From contig LJSY01000028.1 in assembly GCA_001314805.1 (NCBI GenBank), positions 1 through 58,644 on the forward strand: a DNA stretch of 58,644 nt, written 5' to 3'. A program made the translations under genes and the position numbers. A model generated the notes under the pieces. It was given only the letters and a program-made list of their open reading frames with translations. It did not search any database and was not told where the DNA came from. Positions 26,428 to 35,018 of this stretch are shown piece by piece; within the stretch, counting starts at the first letter, position 1, and every line of letters starts with the position of its first letter. Source of the DNA: Rhodobacteraceae bacterium HLUCCO18. Lineage in GTDB: Bacteria > Pseudomonadota > Alphaproteobacteria > Rhodobacterales > Rhodobacteraceae.

Positions 26428-27401
26428 CGCTTGGCGCCGCACTCGCCTCGGGCCGGACCGGCAACCTCGACACGCTGCGGCTGTTGCTGGCCGCCTGCGT
26501 GGTGGTCAGCCACGCTTGGCCGCTGGCGCTAGGGCCCGGCACGCCCGAGCCGCTCGCAGGGCTGACCGGCCATGCGCTGGGCGGCTGGGCCGTGGCGCTG
26601 TTCTTCTTCCTCTCGGGCCTTTTCGTGACAGCCAGCGCGGAGCGGCGAAGCGCGGCAGCTTTCTGGTCCGCGCGCGCCCGCCGGATCGTGCCCGGCCTCG
26701 GCGCTGCGCTGCTGGTGACGCTGTCGCTGGCTTATGCGAGCGGCGCCACGGCGGGATCCACGGAGGCCGCATCGTGGTTCCTGCGCGCGCTGACGCTGGT
26801 GTCGATCGAACACCGTGTGACGGGCGCCTTCGCCGGCAACCCCTATGCCGATGTGGTCAACGGGCCCCTGTGGAGCCTGTTCCATGAAGTCGCGGCCTAT
26901 GCCGTCTGTTTCCTCTTCGTGGTGGCCGGTGGCGCGCGGCATCCCCGTGCGGTTCTGGGCCTCGTCGTGCTGTCCGCGATGGCGGCCTTGGTTGCCGAGA
27001 CGCTGCCCGGGCGCATCGCGACCTTCGCGCCGCTCTTCTTCGCCTTCGCGCTCGGGATCGCCGCGCATGTCTTCCGCGACCGCGTGGCCCTGCGCCCCGT
27101 TGCGGCGCTTCTGTTCGTCCCGGTGATCCCGTTCCTGCCCTGGCCATTCGCGGTCGCGATACTTGGCTACGCCTGTCTCGCGATCGCGCTCCGCGCGCCC
27201 GAGCTGTCGCTCGACGGCGATTTCTCCTATGGCGTCTACATCTACGGCTGGCCCGTGGCGCAGACGGTCGTCCACCTGCAGCCGGGGATCGGCCCCTGGA
27301 CGCTCGCGCTGACGAGCCTCGCCGCGACCGCGCCCTTCGCCATGGCGAGCTGGTACGCGGTGGAACGCCCGACACTCGGCCGCCGCCGCATGGCGGTCTA
27401 G
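26424..27401 (+). CDS. Acyltransferase family 3 membrane protein
   Basis: The 325-residue protein begins GNLDTLRLLLAACVVVSHAWPL, the typical start of membrane acyltransferase 3 with its catalytic-region His. It has about ten helices including GGWAVALFFFLSGLFVT and RARRIVPGLGAAL, the conserved Arg-rich loop. Such proteins add acetyl or other acyl groups to extracellular polysaccharide sugars. The gene is coupled to the FrhB-like gene by an ATGA overlap and precedes the polymerase gene by two bases. Confidence 0.88.
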   Translation: MTLGAALASGRTGNLDTLRLLLAACVVVSHAWPLALGPGTPEPLAGLTGHALGGWAVALFFFLSGLFVTASAERRSAAAFWSARARRIVPGLGAALLVTLSLAYASGATAGSTEAASWFLRALTLVSIEHRVTGAFAGNPYADVVNGPLWSLFHEVAAYAVCFLFVVAGGARHPRAVLGLVVLSAMAALVAETLPGRIATFAPLFFAFALGIAAHVFRDRVALRPVAALLFVPVIPFLPWPFAVAILGYACLAIALRAPELSLDGDFSYGVYIYGWPVAQTVVHLQPGIGPWTLALTSLAATAPFAMASWYAVERPTLGRRRMAV

Positions 27402-27403
27402 CC

Positions 27404-28732
27404 ATGGCGGCCGTCGCATCCTCCTCGTCCTCGCGCAGGATCCTGGGCGTGCCGGTCCCCGTCGCGCTGTTCTTCGTGGCGATGATGCTGCCGACGGCCG
27501 TTTCGGTGAATCTCGGCGGCCTGCGGCTGTCGGCCTATCGCATGGTCCTGATCGTGATGTTCCTGCCGATGCTGGTGCAACTCCTGTCAGGCCGGAAGGG
27601 GCGGATGCACCTGTTCGACTTGCTGGTTCTTGCCCATTGCGGCTGGGCGATCCTGGCGCTGATCAAATGGGGCGGGCTGGCGCAAGGGATCGAGTCGGGC
27701 GGCATCTACGTCGTTGAATTCGCGGGCGCATACCTGCTCGCGCGGCTCTACGTCCGGTCCTACGAGGATTTCGCCGCCGTCGCCCGAGCCTACGTCATGC
27801 TGGTCCTGGCCACGTTGATCTTCACGGTGCCCGAGGCGCTGACCGGCATCCACATCCTGCATGACGGCATTTCAGGCGCGCTGGGCGGGCCGATGGCGCC
27901 CTATATCGATCCGCGCATGGGGCTCGAGCGGACGTTCGGCCCCTTCGATCACCCGATCCTCTACGGCGTGTTCTCGGCATCGGCCTTCTCGCTCGCCTAT
28001 TTCGTGATCGCCGAGCGGCGGCTGATGAATTTCAAGGGCATGGCCAAGGTCATCGGCGTGGGATTGGCCACGTTCATGTCGGCCTCGGGCGGGCCCTACG
28101 TGGTCCTGATGATGCAAGGCTTCGTCGCCGCATGGGAGCGTGTGCTGGGCAAGATCAAGGGCCGCTGGGCTGCGCTTTTCTCGCTGTTCGGGCTGACCTA
28201 CATCGCCATCGACCTCTTCTCGACCAAGACGCCCTTCCATGTCTTCGTGAACAATTTCACCTTCTCGCCTCAGTCCGCCTACAACCGCATCCTCATCTTC
28301 GAGTTCGGCACGGCAGAGGTCGCGCGGCATCCGATCTTCGGCATCGGCCTGGGCGATTGGGAGCGGCCTTCATGGATGTCCGACAGCATGGACAATTTCT
28401 GGCTGGTGGTCGCCGTGCGCTACGGGCTTCCGGCCTTCCTGATGCTCGTGGCCCTGCTTCTGGGGCTGATCTGGACCGTGGGGCAGCGCAAGAACCTGCC
28501 GCCCGAATGGCGCCGCGCGCGCCATGCCTGGGCTTTCACGCTTTTCGGGATCACCGTCGCGGCGGCCACCGTGCACCTGTGGAACGCGCTTTTCGTGCTG
28601 TTCCTGTTTCTCATCGGCGCCGGCGCCTGGCTGCTCGACGCGCGGCCCGAGCCGCAGAATGTCCCCGGCCCCGTCCCGGCTGCCAAGCCGAAGCTCCCCG
28701 CAAGGGCACTTCGGCCTGCCCGCCTGTTCTGA
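27404..28732 (+). CDS. O-antigen/exopolysaccharide polymerase (Wzy-like)
   Basis: The 442-residue protein has about ten hydrophobic helices, a large periplasmic loop containing MGLERTFGPFDHPILYG, and a second loop AEVARHPIFGIGLGDWERP. These resemble the Wzy_C/O-antigen ligase loops that carry catalytic Arg and His. It is expected to polymerise repeat units on the periplasmic side. The ATG 27404 gives a cytoplasmic short tail before the first helix. The C-terminal 25 residues are Pro/Lys-rich and cytoplasmic. Confidence 0.85.
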   Translation: MAAVASSSSSRRILGVPVPVALFFVAMMLPTAVSVNLGGLRLSAYRMVLIVMFLPMLVQLLSGRKGRMHLFDLLVLAHCGWAILALIKWGGLAQGIESGGIYVVEFAGAYLLARLYVRSYEDFAAVARAYVMLVLATLIFTVPEALTGIHILHDGISGALGGPMAPYIDPRMGLERTFGPFDHPILYGVFSASAFSLAYFVIAERRLMNFKGMAKVIGVGLATFMSASGGPYVVLMMQGFVAAWERVLGKIKGRWAALFSLFGLTYIAIDLFSTKTPFHVFVNNFTFSPQSAYNRILIFEFGTAEVARHPIFGIGLGDWERPSWMSDSMDNFWLVVAVRYGLPAFLMLVALLLGLIWTVGQRKNLPPEWRRARHAWAFTLFGITVAAATVHLWNALFVLFLFLIGAGAWLLDARPEPQNVPGPVPAAKPKLPARALRPARLF

Positions 28733-28754
28733 TCATCGCAAGGAGGAAGGTCCC

Positions 28755-29705
28755 ATGGAGCTGTCCGTCGTCATCGTCAACTGGAACACCATCGACCTGC
28801 TGCGGGATTGCCTGCGCTCGGTTCTCGCGGGGCTCGGCGGCCTCGAGGCCGAGATCCTCGTTGTCGACAACGCGTCCGCCGACGGCTCGCCCGACATGGT
28901 GCGGGAGGAGTTTCCGACCGTCCGGCTGATCGAGACGGGCCGCAACCTCGGCTTCGCGGGCGGCAACAATGTCGCGCTGCGGATCGCTCGGGGGCGGCAC
29001 ATCATGCTGCTGAATACCGACACGCTGGTCCATGGCGACGTACTGCCCGAGGCCGTCGCATGGCTGGACTCGCACCCATCGGTCGGCGTCATGGGTCCGC
29101 GAGTCCTGAACGCGGACGGGTCGATCCAGCCGTCGAGCAGCGCCTTTCCCTCGCTGCGGCATCTCGCCATGCAGACGTTGGGCCTGACCCGCGTGGCACG
29201 GCTCGACGGCTACCGGATGACCGGCTGGGACCGCGCCACCGAGCGCCGGGTCGACGTCATCTCGGGCGCGGCCATGTTCGTGCGCCGCGCGGCGATGGAA
29301 GAGGTGGGTCTCCTCGACGAGGCGTTCTTCTTCTACGGAGAGGAGACGGATTGGTGCCACCGCTTCGCGCGGGCCGGCTGGGAACTGGTCTTCGCGCCGA
29401 TCCCGGAGATCACCCATTACGGCAAAGGCACGGCAAGCAAGCTCGACCACCGCCGCGACGTGCTGATGACGGAGGGGACCACGCGGCTCCACCGCAAGCA
29501 CGGGGGGCTCGCCGCCGCGATTGCCTGTTTCACGATCCTCGCGGCCCATAACGCGTCCCGTGCGGTGCTGTGGTCTGCGGTCTCGCTTTTGGGGCGACCG
29601 GGAGCGCGCGCAAGAGCACGGCATTTCCTGGCCGTGGTGGCCGACCTGCCCAAGGCCTGGCCCAAGGCCTGGCCCACGGCGCTGCCGCAGGAGGCACGGC
29701 CGTGA
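28755..29705 (+). CDS. Glycosyltransferase family 2
   Basis: The 316-residue enzyme has a GT2 catalytic domain: LSVVIVNWNTIDLLRDCLRS, VVDNASADGS, NLGFAGGNNVALRIA and the nucleotide-sugar DxD-like LNTDTLV. FFYGEETDWCHRFARAGW is the acceptor/catalytic region of rhamnosyltransferase-like GT2s. A strong ribosome binding site AGGAGGAAGG precedes ATG 28755, deciding the start over upstream ATGs. Near the C-terminus, a 12-base tandem repeat encodes the doubled KAWP. The stop overlaps the next gene's GTG (GTGA). Confidence 0.9.
   Translation: MELSVVIVNWNTIDLLRDCLRSVLAGLGGLEAEILVVDNASADGSPDMVREEFPTVRLIETGRNLGFAGGNNVALRIARGRHIMLLNTDTLVHGDVLPEAVAWLDSHPSVGVMGPRVLNADGSIQPSSSAFPSLRHLAMQTLGLTRVARLDGYRMTGWDRATERRVDVISGAAMFVRRAAMEEVGLLDEAFFFYGEETDWCHRFARAGWELVFAPIPEITHYGKGTASKLDHRRDVLMTEGTTRLHRKHGGLAAAIACFTILAAHNASRAVLWSAVSLLGRPGARARARHFLAVVADLPKAWPKAWPTALPQEARP
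29649..29672 (+). repeat. 12-base tandem duplication inside GT2 gene
   Basis: CCCAAGGCCTGG occurs twice back-to-back, giving Pro-Lys-Ala-Trp twice near the C-terminus of the glycosyltransferase. It is in frame and outside the catalytic domain, so it probably has little effect. Confidence 0.8.
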
Positions 29706-30952
29706 AGGTCCTTCTCGTCGCCCCGAACGTGGACGGCACGGATGTGGGCGAGGCGCTCATGGCCTTCAAATGGGCCGAGGCGCTGAGCGCACGCGTCGAG
29801 TTGACCGTCCTGACCTTCCAGCGACCCGGCCGCGGCAATGTCGCGGCGCAGTTGCCGGCGGCCCGCGTGGTCACATGGCCCGAGCCCGCCTGGGCGATGA
29901 CCCACGAGCGGCTGAACGCGATGCTCAAGCCCGCCTGGCCCGTTTTCGCCGGCCGGGTGCGCGGCTGGATCGGCGCGGCGCTGGCGCGGGGCGACCGCTT
30001 CGACCTCGCTCACCAGCTGATGCCGCAGGCGGCGCGCTATGCTTCGCCGCTCCGGCATTTCGACATCCCCTACGTGATCGGCCCGCTCGGCGGCGCGCTC
30101 GACACGCCGGAAGCCTTCCGCACCGAGGTCGCGAGCGCCCCGCTTTTCACGCGGCTCCGGGCGCTCGATGCCTACAGGTTCCGTCACGACCCGTGGCTGC
30201 GGCAGAGCTATGCCCGCGCGGACTGTATCCTCGGCGTCGCCCCCTACGTGGAGGAGGTGCTGGCCGACGTGCCGCTGAGGCGGTTCGAAAGCGTGCTGGA
30301 ACTCGGCGCCGACGATGTGGCGCCCGTTCATGCGCGGGCTGCTGAAAACGGGAAGATGCGTGTCCTGCATGTGGGCCGCGCCGTGCGCACCAAGGGCCTG
30401 CGCGATGCCGTCAGGGCGCTGGCGCACCTGCCGGACCTGCCCGGGGTGACGCTGACGAGCGCCGGAGCGGGGGAGGACCTGGAGCTTTGCCGCGCGGAGG
30501 CCGAGCGCCTGGGCGTGGCCGAGCGCGTGAGTTTCCTCGGCCGGGTGCCGCATGCGCAGGTCGAGGCGCTCTACGAAAGTCATGACGTCTTCTGCTTCCC
30601 GTCCTTTCGGGAAGCAGCCGGCGGCGTCATCTACGAGGCGATGCGCCACGGGCTGCCTGTCGTGACTGCGGATCGGGGCGGGCCGGCCTTCATCGTGGAC
30701 GATGCCTCGGGCCTCCGCGTCCCGGTCACCGAGCCACGCAGATATGCCGAGGACATCGCCGCCGCGCTGCGCCACCTTGCGGCATCCCCTGCCTTGAGGA
30801 CACGGCTGGGAGACGGCGCGCGGAGCAAGGTCGCGCGCGAGGGGATCTGGTCGTCCAAGGCCAAACGGATGGTCGATCTCTACAAGGAGATCCTCAATCA
30901 CCGGAACGCGCGCCCGGTCATCCGAAAGGATAGGCGGACCTGTCCGGCTTAG
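29702..30952 (+). CDS. Glycosyltransferase family 4 (GT-B)
   Basis: The 416-residue GT-B enzyme has an N-terminal half VLLVAPNVDGTDVGEALMAFKWAEAL and a C-terminal nucleotide-binding domain: VLHVGRAVRTKGLRDAVRAL, VSFLGRVPHAQVEALYES and the E-x7-E motif in PSFREAAGGVIYEAMRHGLPVV. It transfers a sugar to the growing lipid-linked chain in the cytoplasm. The GTG at 29702 overlaps the previous stop and is preferred over an upstream ATG inside the GT2 frame. A 93-base A+T-richer gap follows, a possible internal promoter. Confidence 0.9.
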   Translation: MKVLLVAPNVDGTDVGEALMAFKWAEALSARVELTVLTFQRPGRGNVAAQLPAARVVTWPEPAWAMTHERLNAMLKPAWPVFAGRVRGWIGAALARGDRFDLAHQLMPQAARYASPLRHFDIPYVIGPLGGALDTPEAFRTEVASAPLFTRLRALDAYRFRHDPWLRQSYARADCILGVAPYVEEVLADVPLRRFESVLELGADDVAPVHARAAENGKMRVLHVGRAVRTKGLRDAVRALAHLPDLPGVTLTSAGAGEDLELCRAEAERLGVAERVSFLGRVPHAQVEALYESHDVFCFPSFREAAGGVIYEAMRHGLPVVTADRGGPAFIVDDASGLRVPVTEPRRYAEDIAAALRHLAASPALRTRLGDGARSKVAREGIWSSKAKRMVDLYKEILNHRNARPVIRKDRRTCPA

Positions 30953-31045
30953 CGTCGCATCTTGCTTTTTACGCAATTTCTTCAGATGGTTAACTCGTGT
31001 TATCCAGATTGCGAACAACGCAGTCAGGACAGTGGAAACCATCCC

Positions 31046-31513
31046 ATGCTCAAGCCCAAGCGCACCCGCCCCGTCATTCTCGCCGTCTCCTCGGGCGGCG
31101 GGCACTGGGTCCAGATGCAGCGCCTGAAGCCCGCCTTCGCCGGCGCCGAGGTGCACTACGCCGTCACCGACGCGACGACCGCCACCGGCAAGGACGCGGG
31201 TCGCGTCCACGTCTATCCGGATGCGAACAAGGACACGCCCCTGCGGCTCCTGCTCTGCCTTGTCCGGCTGGCCTGGATCGTGCTCCGCGTCCGGCCCGAC
31301 GTGGTCGTGTCGACCGGGGCGGCCGGCGGTTTCCTGGCAATCCGGCTTGCGCGGCTGATCGGCGCCCGGACGATGTTCATCGACAGCATCGCCAACGCGC
31401 GGGAGCTGTCGATCTCGGCGCGCCTCGCGCTGGGCGTCGCGGACCGCGTTCTCTCCCAGTGGCCGCGCGTGGCCGAAATCACCGGCGCGGAATACCGCGG
31501 CGCCGTGATCTGA
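31046..31513 (+). CDS. ALG14/PssD-like glycosyltransferase subunit
   Basis: The 155-residue protein has the N-terminal GGGHW motif (AVSSGGGHWVQMQRL) and PDVVVSTGAAGGFLAIRLARLIGARTMFIDSIANA, the pattern of ALG14/PssD/EpsE proteins. In this family the polypeptide anchors the catalytic subunit to the membrane. Together with the neighbouring ALG13-like protein it forms a two-part GT-B transferase. The ATG 31046 is chosen because it precedes the conserved domain; an earlier in-frame ATG adds sequence unlike the family. Confidence 0.85.
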   Translation: MLKPKRTRPVILAVSSGGGHWVQMQRLKPAFAGAEVHYAVTDATTATGKDAGRVHVYPDANKDTPLRLLLCLVRLAWIVLRVRPDVVVSTGAAGGFLAIRLARLIGARTMFIDSIANARELSISARLALGVADRVLSQWPRVAEITGAEYRGAVI

Positions 31514-31552
31514 CCCGCGGGCACGGGAGCAGGCACAGGAAAGGACACCGCC

Positions 31553-32095
31553 ATGATCTTCGCCACCGTGGGCACGCAACTGCCCTTCGATCGCCTTCTG
31601 CTTGGCCTCGACAGCTGGGCCGCCTCCAGACCCGGCGTCCATATCGTGGCGCAGGCCGGCGCGAGCCGCCGCAGCTTCCGCCATATCGAGACCGTCTCGC
31701 GGCTGAGCCAGGACGCGTTTCTCGCACGGCTGCAGGAGGCACGGCTCGTCGTGGCCCACGCGGGAATGGGAACCATCCTTTCGGCGGCAGAGCTCGGCAA
31801 GCCGCTCATCCTGATGCCGCGCCGTGCGAAATTCGGTGAGCATCGCAACGACCACCAGCAGGACACGGTCCGCGAGATGGCGCGCCTGTCCAACGTGACC
31901 GTGGTCGATGACGGCGAGGCGCTTCACGCGGAACTCGACGCGACGTTGGCGCGTGGCTTCGAGGCGCCGCGGACGCGGGTGCAGGCGGGGTGCGAGGCGC
32001 TCGACCCGCTGCTGGAGGTCGTCCGCGAGTTCGTCTGGAACCAGCCCCAGTGCAAGGGCACCGGCAGCCGGTTGCGGGGGAGGCAATCGGCATGA
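31553..32095 (+). CDS. ALG13/PssE-like glycosyltransferase catalytic subunit
   Basis: The 180-residue protein begins MIFATVGTQLPFDRLLLGLD and contains VVAHAGMGTILSAAELGKPLILMPRRAKFGEHRNDHQ, the C-terminal GT-B half (GT28) with the donor-binding Gly-rich loop. It depends on the ALG14-like partner encoded 39 bases upstream. Relatives PssE, EpsF and SpsK act in bacterial exopolysaccharide synthesis, often making a second-sugar linkage. Its stop overlaps the next ATG. Confidence 0.88.
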   Translation: MIFATVGTQLPFDRLLLGLDSWAASRPGVHIVAQAGASRRSFRHIETVSRLSQDAFLARLQEARLVVAHAGMGTILSAAELGKPLILMPRRAKFGEHRNDHQQDTVREMARLSNVTVVDDGEALHAELDATLARGFEAPRTRVQAGCEALDPLLEVVREFVWNQPQCKGTGSRLRGRQSA

Positions 32096-32928
32096 CATCC
32101 GCCACGATCCTCATACCCGCCCACAACGAGGCGGCCGTTATCGGCAGGACGCTCCTTTACCTTTCGCGGGGCCTCCCGCTCGGACGGTTCCGCATCATCG
32201 TCATCGCCAACGGATGCACCGACGCGACGGCGGCGCGGGCCCGCGCGGCGCTGCCGCAGGCCGAGGTGATCGAAACCGAGCGCGCGGGCAAGTGCCACGC
32301 GCTGAACCTCGGCTATCGCGCGGCAGATCCCGACGCGCCGATCGTCTGCCTCGACGCGGATCTCGACGTCACGGCGGAGGCCCTCGCGTCCCTGCTGGCG
32401 CCCCTGCAGGACAGCACGGCTCAGGCGGCCTGCGGCCAGATGGACGTGGAAACGTCCGGCGTCGCGCCGGCCGTCCGGATCTTCTACGAGGGCTGGCGAG
32501 CCAACCCCTATTTCTCGCAGGGAAAGTTCGGTGGCCTCTTCGCGCTGTCGCCCGATGGCGCGGCGCGGGTCTTTCCGCTGCCCGACATCACAGCGGATGA
32601 CGAATACATCCGCCGGAGTTTCGCGCCCCACGAAATCGCCTTCGTGCCCGGATGCCGCTTCGTCGCCCGCGCGCCGAGGACGCTCGCGAGCCTCCTGCAC
32701 GTGCGCCGCCGCAGCCTCAGGGGCGCGCGCGACGTGGCCCGGATGGGCAAGGCCAGCCCCGAGCGCGGAAGCGCCCGGGCGATGCTGCGCCGCGCCGTCG
32801 TCTCGCCTGCCGAAGCGCTTCCGGTCGCCTTTTTCCTGTTGCTCTCGGTCTGGGTGCGCCTGTCTCTTTTGCTCGACCGCGGCGCGTCTCGCTGGGAACG
32901 CGACGCCACGACCCGCGTGAACGGGTGA
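32092..32928 (+). CDS. Glycosyltransferase family 2
   Basis: The 278-residue enzyme has the GT2 start ATILIPAHNEAAVIGRTLLYL, IVIANGCTDATAARA, ETERAGKCHALNLGYR and CLDADLDV, the metal-binding DxD. TADDEYIRR is the later acidic catalytic motif. A C-terminal hydrophobic helix (LPVAFFLLLSVWVRLSLLL) anchors it. GGGGGAGG precedes ATG 32092. Sugar specificity is not readable. It precedes the chain-length gene by four bases. Confidence 0.9.
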   Translation: MTSATILIPAHNEAAVIGRTLLYLSRGLPLGRFRIIVIANGCTDATAARARAALPQAEVIETERAGKCHALNLGYRAADPDAPIVCLDADLDVTAEALASLLAPLQDSTAQAACGQMDVETSGVAPAVRIFYEGWRANPYFSQGKFGGLFALSPDGAARVFPLPDITADDEYIRRSFAPHEIAFVPGCRFVARAPRTLASLLHVRRRSLRGARDVARMGKASPERGSARAMLRRAVVSPAEALPVAFFLLLSVWVRLSLLLDRGASRWERDATTRVNG

Positions 32929-32932
32929 GAAC

Positions 32933-34993
32933 ATGACCGTCGTCGCCGCGATCCGGTCCCTAGAGGACGACCAGGAGCCGCTCGTCGCGGCCGCGCCCGA
33001 GGCGCCCGAGCCGAACCCGATCGGCGCGGCCACCCGTGCCATGCGGGGGCGCTGGAAAGCGGCCTTGGGCGGCGCGATGATGCTCGGGGCGGGCCTCGGC
33101 GTCGCCGGCTACCTTTCGGGCGTGCAGCTCTACCAGTCGCAGGCGATCCTGAGGGTGTTCCCGCAGGAATCCAACATCCTCTACGCGACAGGGGACGATT
33201 CCGTTCTCAAGACCTTCGACAGTTTCGTGCGGGCGGAGACGAGCTATGTCGCCTCCCACCCGGTCATGTCCCGGGCGGTCGAAACGCTGGCCGCCGAACG
33301 GCCGGACCTCGCCGCCGACCTGAGCGTGTCCGACCTTACGGGTTCGATCGAGATCCGGCGCTCCGACAGCCTGATCGTGCTGACGACCATGAGCCGGGAG
33401 GCGCGCTTCGCCACCGCCAAGCTCGAGGCCGTCGTCGGCGCCTATCTCGCGCGCAACGCCGAGGCCGAAGAGGCCCGGTCCGCCGTCCGTCTCGGGGAAC
33501 TCCACGAGCGCGAGGGCGAACTCGTCGCCCGCCTCTTCGACCTTCGCGCCGACCAGCTCGAGATCGGCGGCGAATACGGGACCGGCGCCATCGCGCGCGC
33601 CCATGACGAAAAGATCGCGCAGATCGCGGCCCTCGCCAACCGCCGGTCCGAGATCACGGCGACGGTCGCCGCCCTGGAGGCCAGCAGCGGAGCCACCTCG
33701 GCCGACACCTCGGACCAGGAAATCATGCGCGCGACACTGCTCGACCGCACGATGGCCGATCTGGGCTTCGAGCGTGCGCAACTCCAGAGCGATCTCGCCC
33801 GGCTGCGCGCGGGCTTCGTCGATCGAACGAACCCGCGCTTCGAACAGCGTGAGGCGGCGCTTCTCCAGGAGATCGCCGTAGTCGAAGGCGCACTCGCGGA
33901 CCGGCGCGAGCAGATCCGCGTGCTCGGCCAGACCGGTGCGCTGACCGACGCGACGGCCGAGGGCAGCGAGACCAGCGCGGCCGAGATCCGCAGCCTCTAC
34001 GAGAGGGTCGAGGACCAGCTCGAGTCCGCGCGGCTCGAAGCGCGCGACCTCAACCGCCGGCGCGTCGATCTCGGCCGCATCGAGCGCGAGATCGAGGAAA
34101 CGGAAGAGCTGCTGACCGAGACGCGGCGCGCGCTGGAGGTCATCCGCCTCGAGTCCGGGCGCGCCCTGCCGGGCTATACGGTGCTGATGTCGCCGCCCTC
34201 CGAGCCGCTCGAGCCGGCCGACGACAGCCGCAAGCTCCTCGCGGCCGGGGGGCTTGCCGGGGGCGGCGCGCTGGCCTTGATGATCGCCTTCGCGCTGGGT
34301 CTTTTCGAGCGGCGGGTGCGGTTCGCGGAGACGCTCACCCCGGTCGAACACCTCGTCGAGGTCCTGCAGGTCTCCGCCGCGGGGGATGCCGATCCCGACG
34401 CGGCGGACCGCCTGCGCAACGAGCTTCAGCTTCATCCCCTCCGGCGACCGCGCCTTGTCGGCGACGCGCCCGTCATCGCCGTGGCCCGAGCCGACGGCGG
34501 CACCACGTCGGACCTCGCCCGTTCGCTTGCCGAAAGCTACGCCCGCGCGCGGATGCGCACGCTTTTCATCGAGGCCGACCTCGGTCTGGCCTCCGCCGTG
34601 AGAACGGACGCCGGATGGAGCGACATCCTGTCGGGTGCGCCGGTCGAGCCGCGCAGCTCGTCGCAGACCGCGGGCCTCTGGGTGGTACCGGCCGGCAGCG
34701 CCAGCGCCATCGACGACCGTACGGTTTCGGCGCCGATGGTGCGCGAGGCCATCGACGGGCTGGCCCGCTCCTTCGACGTGATCGTCCTGTCGGCGGGAAG
34801 CCTGCAGGACCGCCTCTCGAGCCAGTTCCTGCTGTCTTCCTCGGATGTTGGCGTGCTTTCGCTGCGCCCGACCGACCGGAAGGCCGCGGTACTCGCACAG
34901 ATCGGCCGTTTCGACGGCCTGCCCCGCAACGGCAGCGTCGCCGTGATGCGCGATGCGCGGCCGGGCGATCCCTGGCTTGCCGTCAGAACCTGA
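32933..34993 (+). CDS. Wzz/GumC-like chain-length determinant fused to degenerate BY-kinase domain
   Basis: The 686-residue protein has helix 1 (AALGGAMMLGAGLGVAGYLSG), a long periplasmic coiled-coil region (residues about 150-420, rich in Glu/Arg, e.g. RVEDQLESARLEARDLNRR), helix 2 (LAAGGLAGGGALALMIAFALGLFE) and a C-terminal cytoplasmic P-loop-like domain. In the latter, the Walker A GxGKST is replaced by ARADGGTTSDLARSL, so the lysine is missing. TLFIEADLGLASA is the Walker A' remnant. No tyrosine cluster closes the protein. It would set chain length with Wzy, but autokinase activity is doubtful. Confidence 0.85.
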   Translation: MTVVAAIRSLEDDQEPLVAAAPEAPEPNPIGAATRAMRGRWKAALGGAMMLGAGLGVAGYLSGVQLYQSQAILRVFPQESNILYATGDDSVLKTFDSFVRAETSYVASHPVMSRAVETLAAERPDLAADLSVSDLTGSIEIRRSDSLIVLTTMSREARFATAKLEAVVGAYLARNAEAEEARSAVRLGELHEREGELVARLFDLRADQLEIGGEYGTGAIARAHDEKIAQIAALANRRSEITATVAALEASSGATSADTSDQEIMRATLLDRTMADLGFERAQLQSDLARLRAGFVDRTNPRFEQREAALLQEIAVVEGALADRREQIRVLGQTGALTDATAEGSETSAAEIRSLYERVEDQLESARLEARDLNRRRVDLGRIEREIEETEELLTETRRALEVIRLESGRALPGYTVLMSPPSEPLEPADDSRKLLAAGGLAGGGALALMIAFALGLFERRVRFAETLTPVEHLVEVLQVSAAGDADPDAADRLRNELQLHPLRRPRLVGDAPVIAVARADGGTTSDLARSLAESYARARMRTLFIEADLGLASAVRTDAGWSDILSGAPVEPRSSSQTAGLWVVPAGSASAIDDRTVSAPMVREAIDGLARSFDVIVLSAGSLQDRLSSQFLLSSSDVGVLSLRPTDRKAAVLAQIGRFDGLPRNGSVAVMRDARPGDPWLAVRT

Positions 34994-35018
34994 CCCCCGT
35001 CTTCCGGAGCCCGAACCG

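Noticed and set aside
29417-32098. An 893-codon minus-strand open frame across glycosyltransferase genes
   Set aside because: It covers several well-supported plus-strand genes and has shadow-like composition (His/Arg/Gly/Asp-rich).
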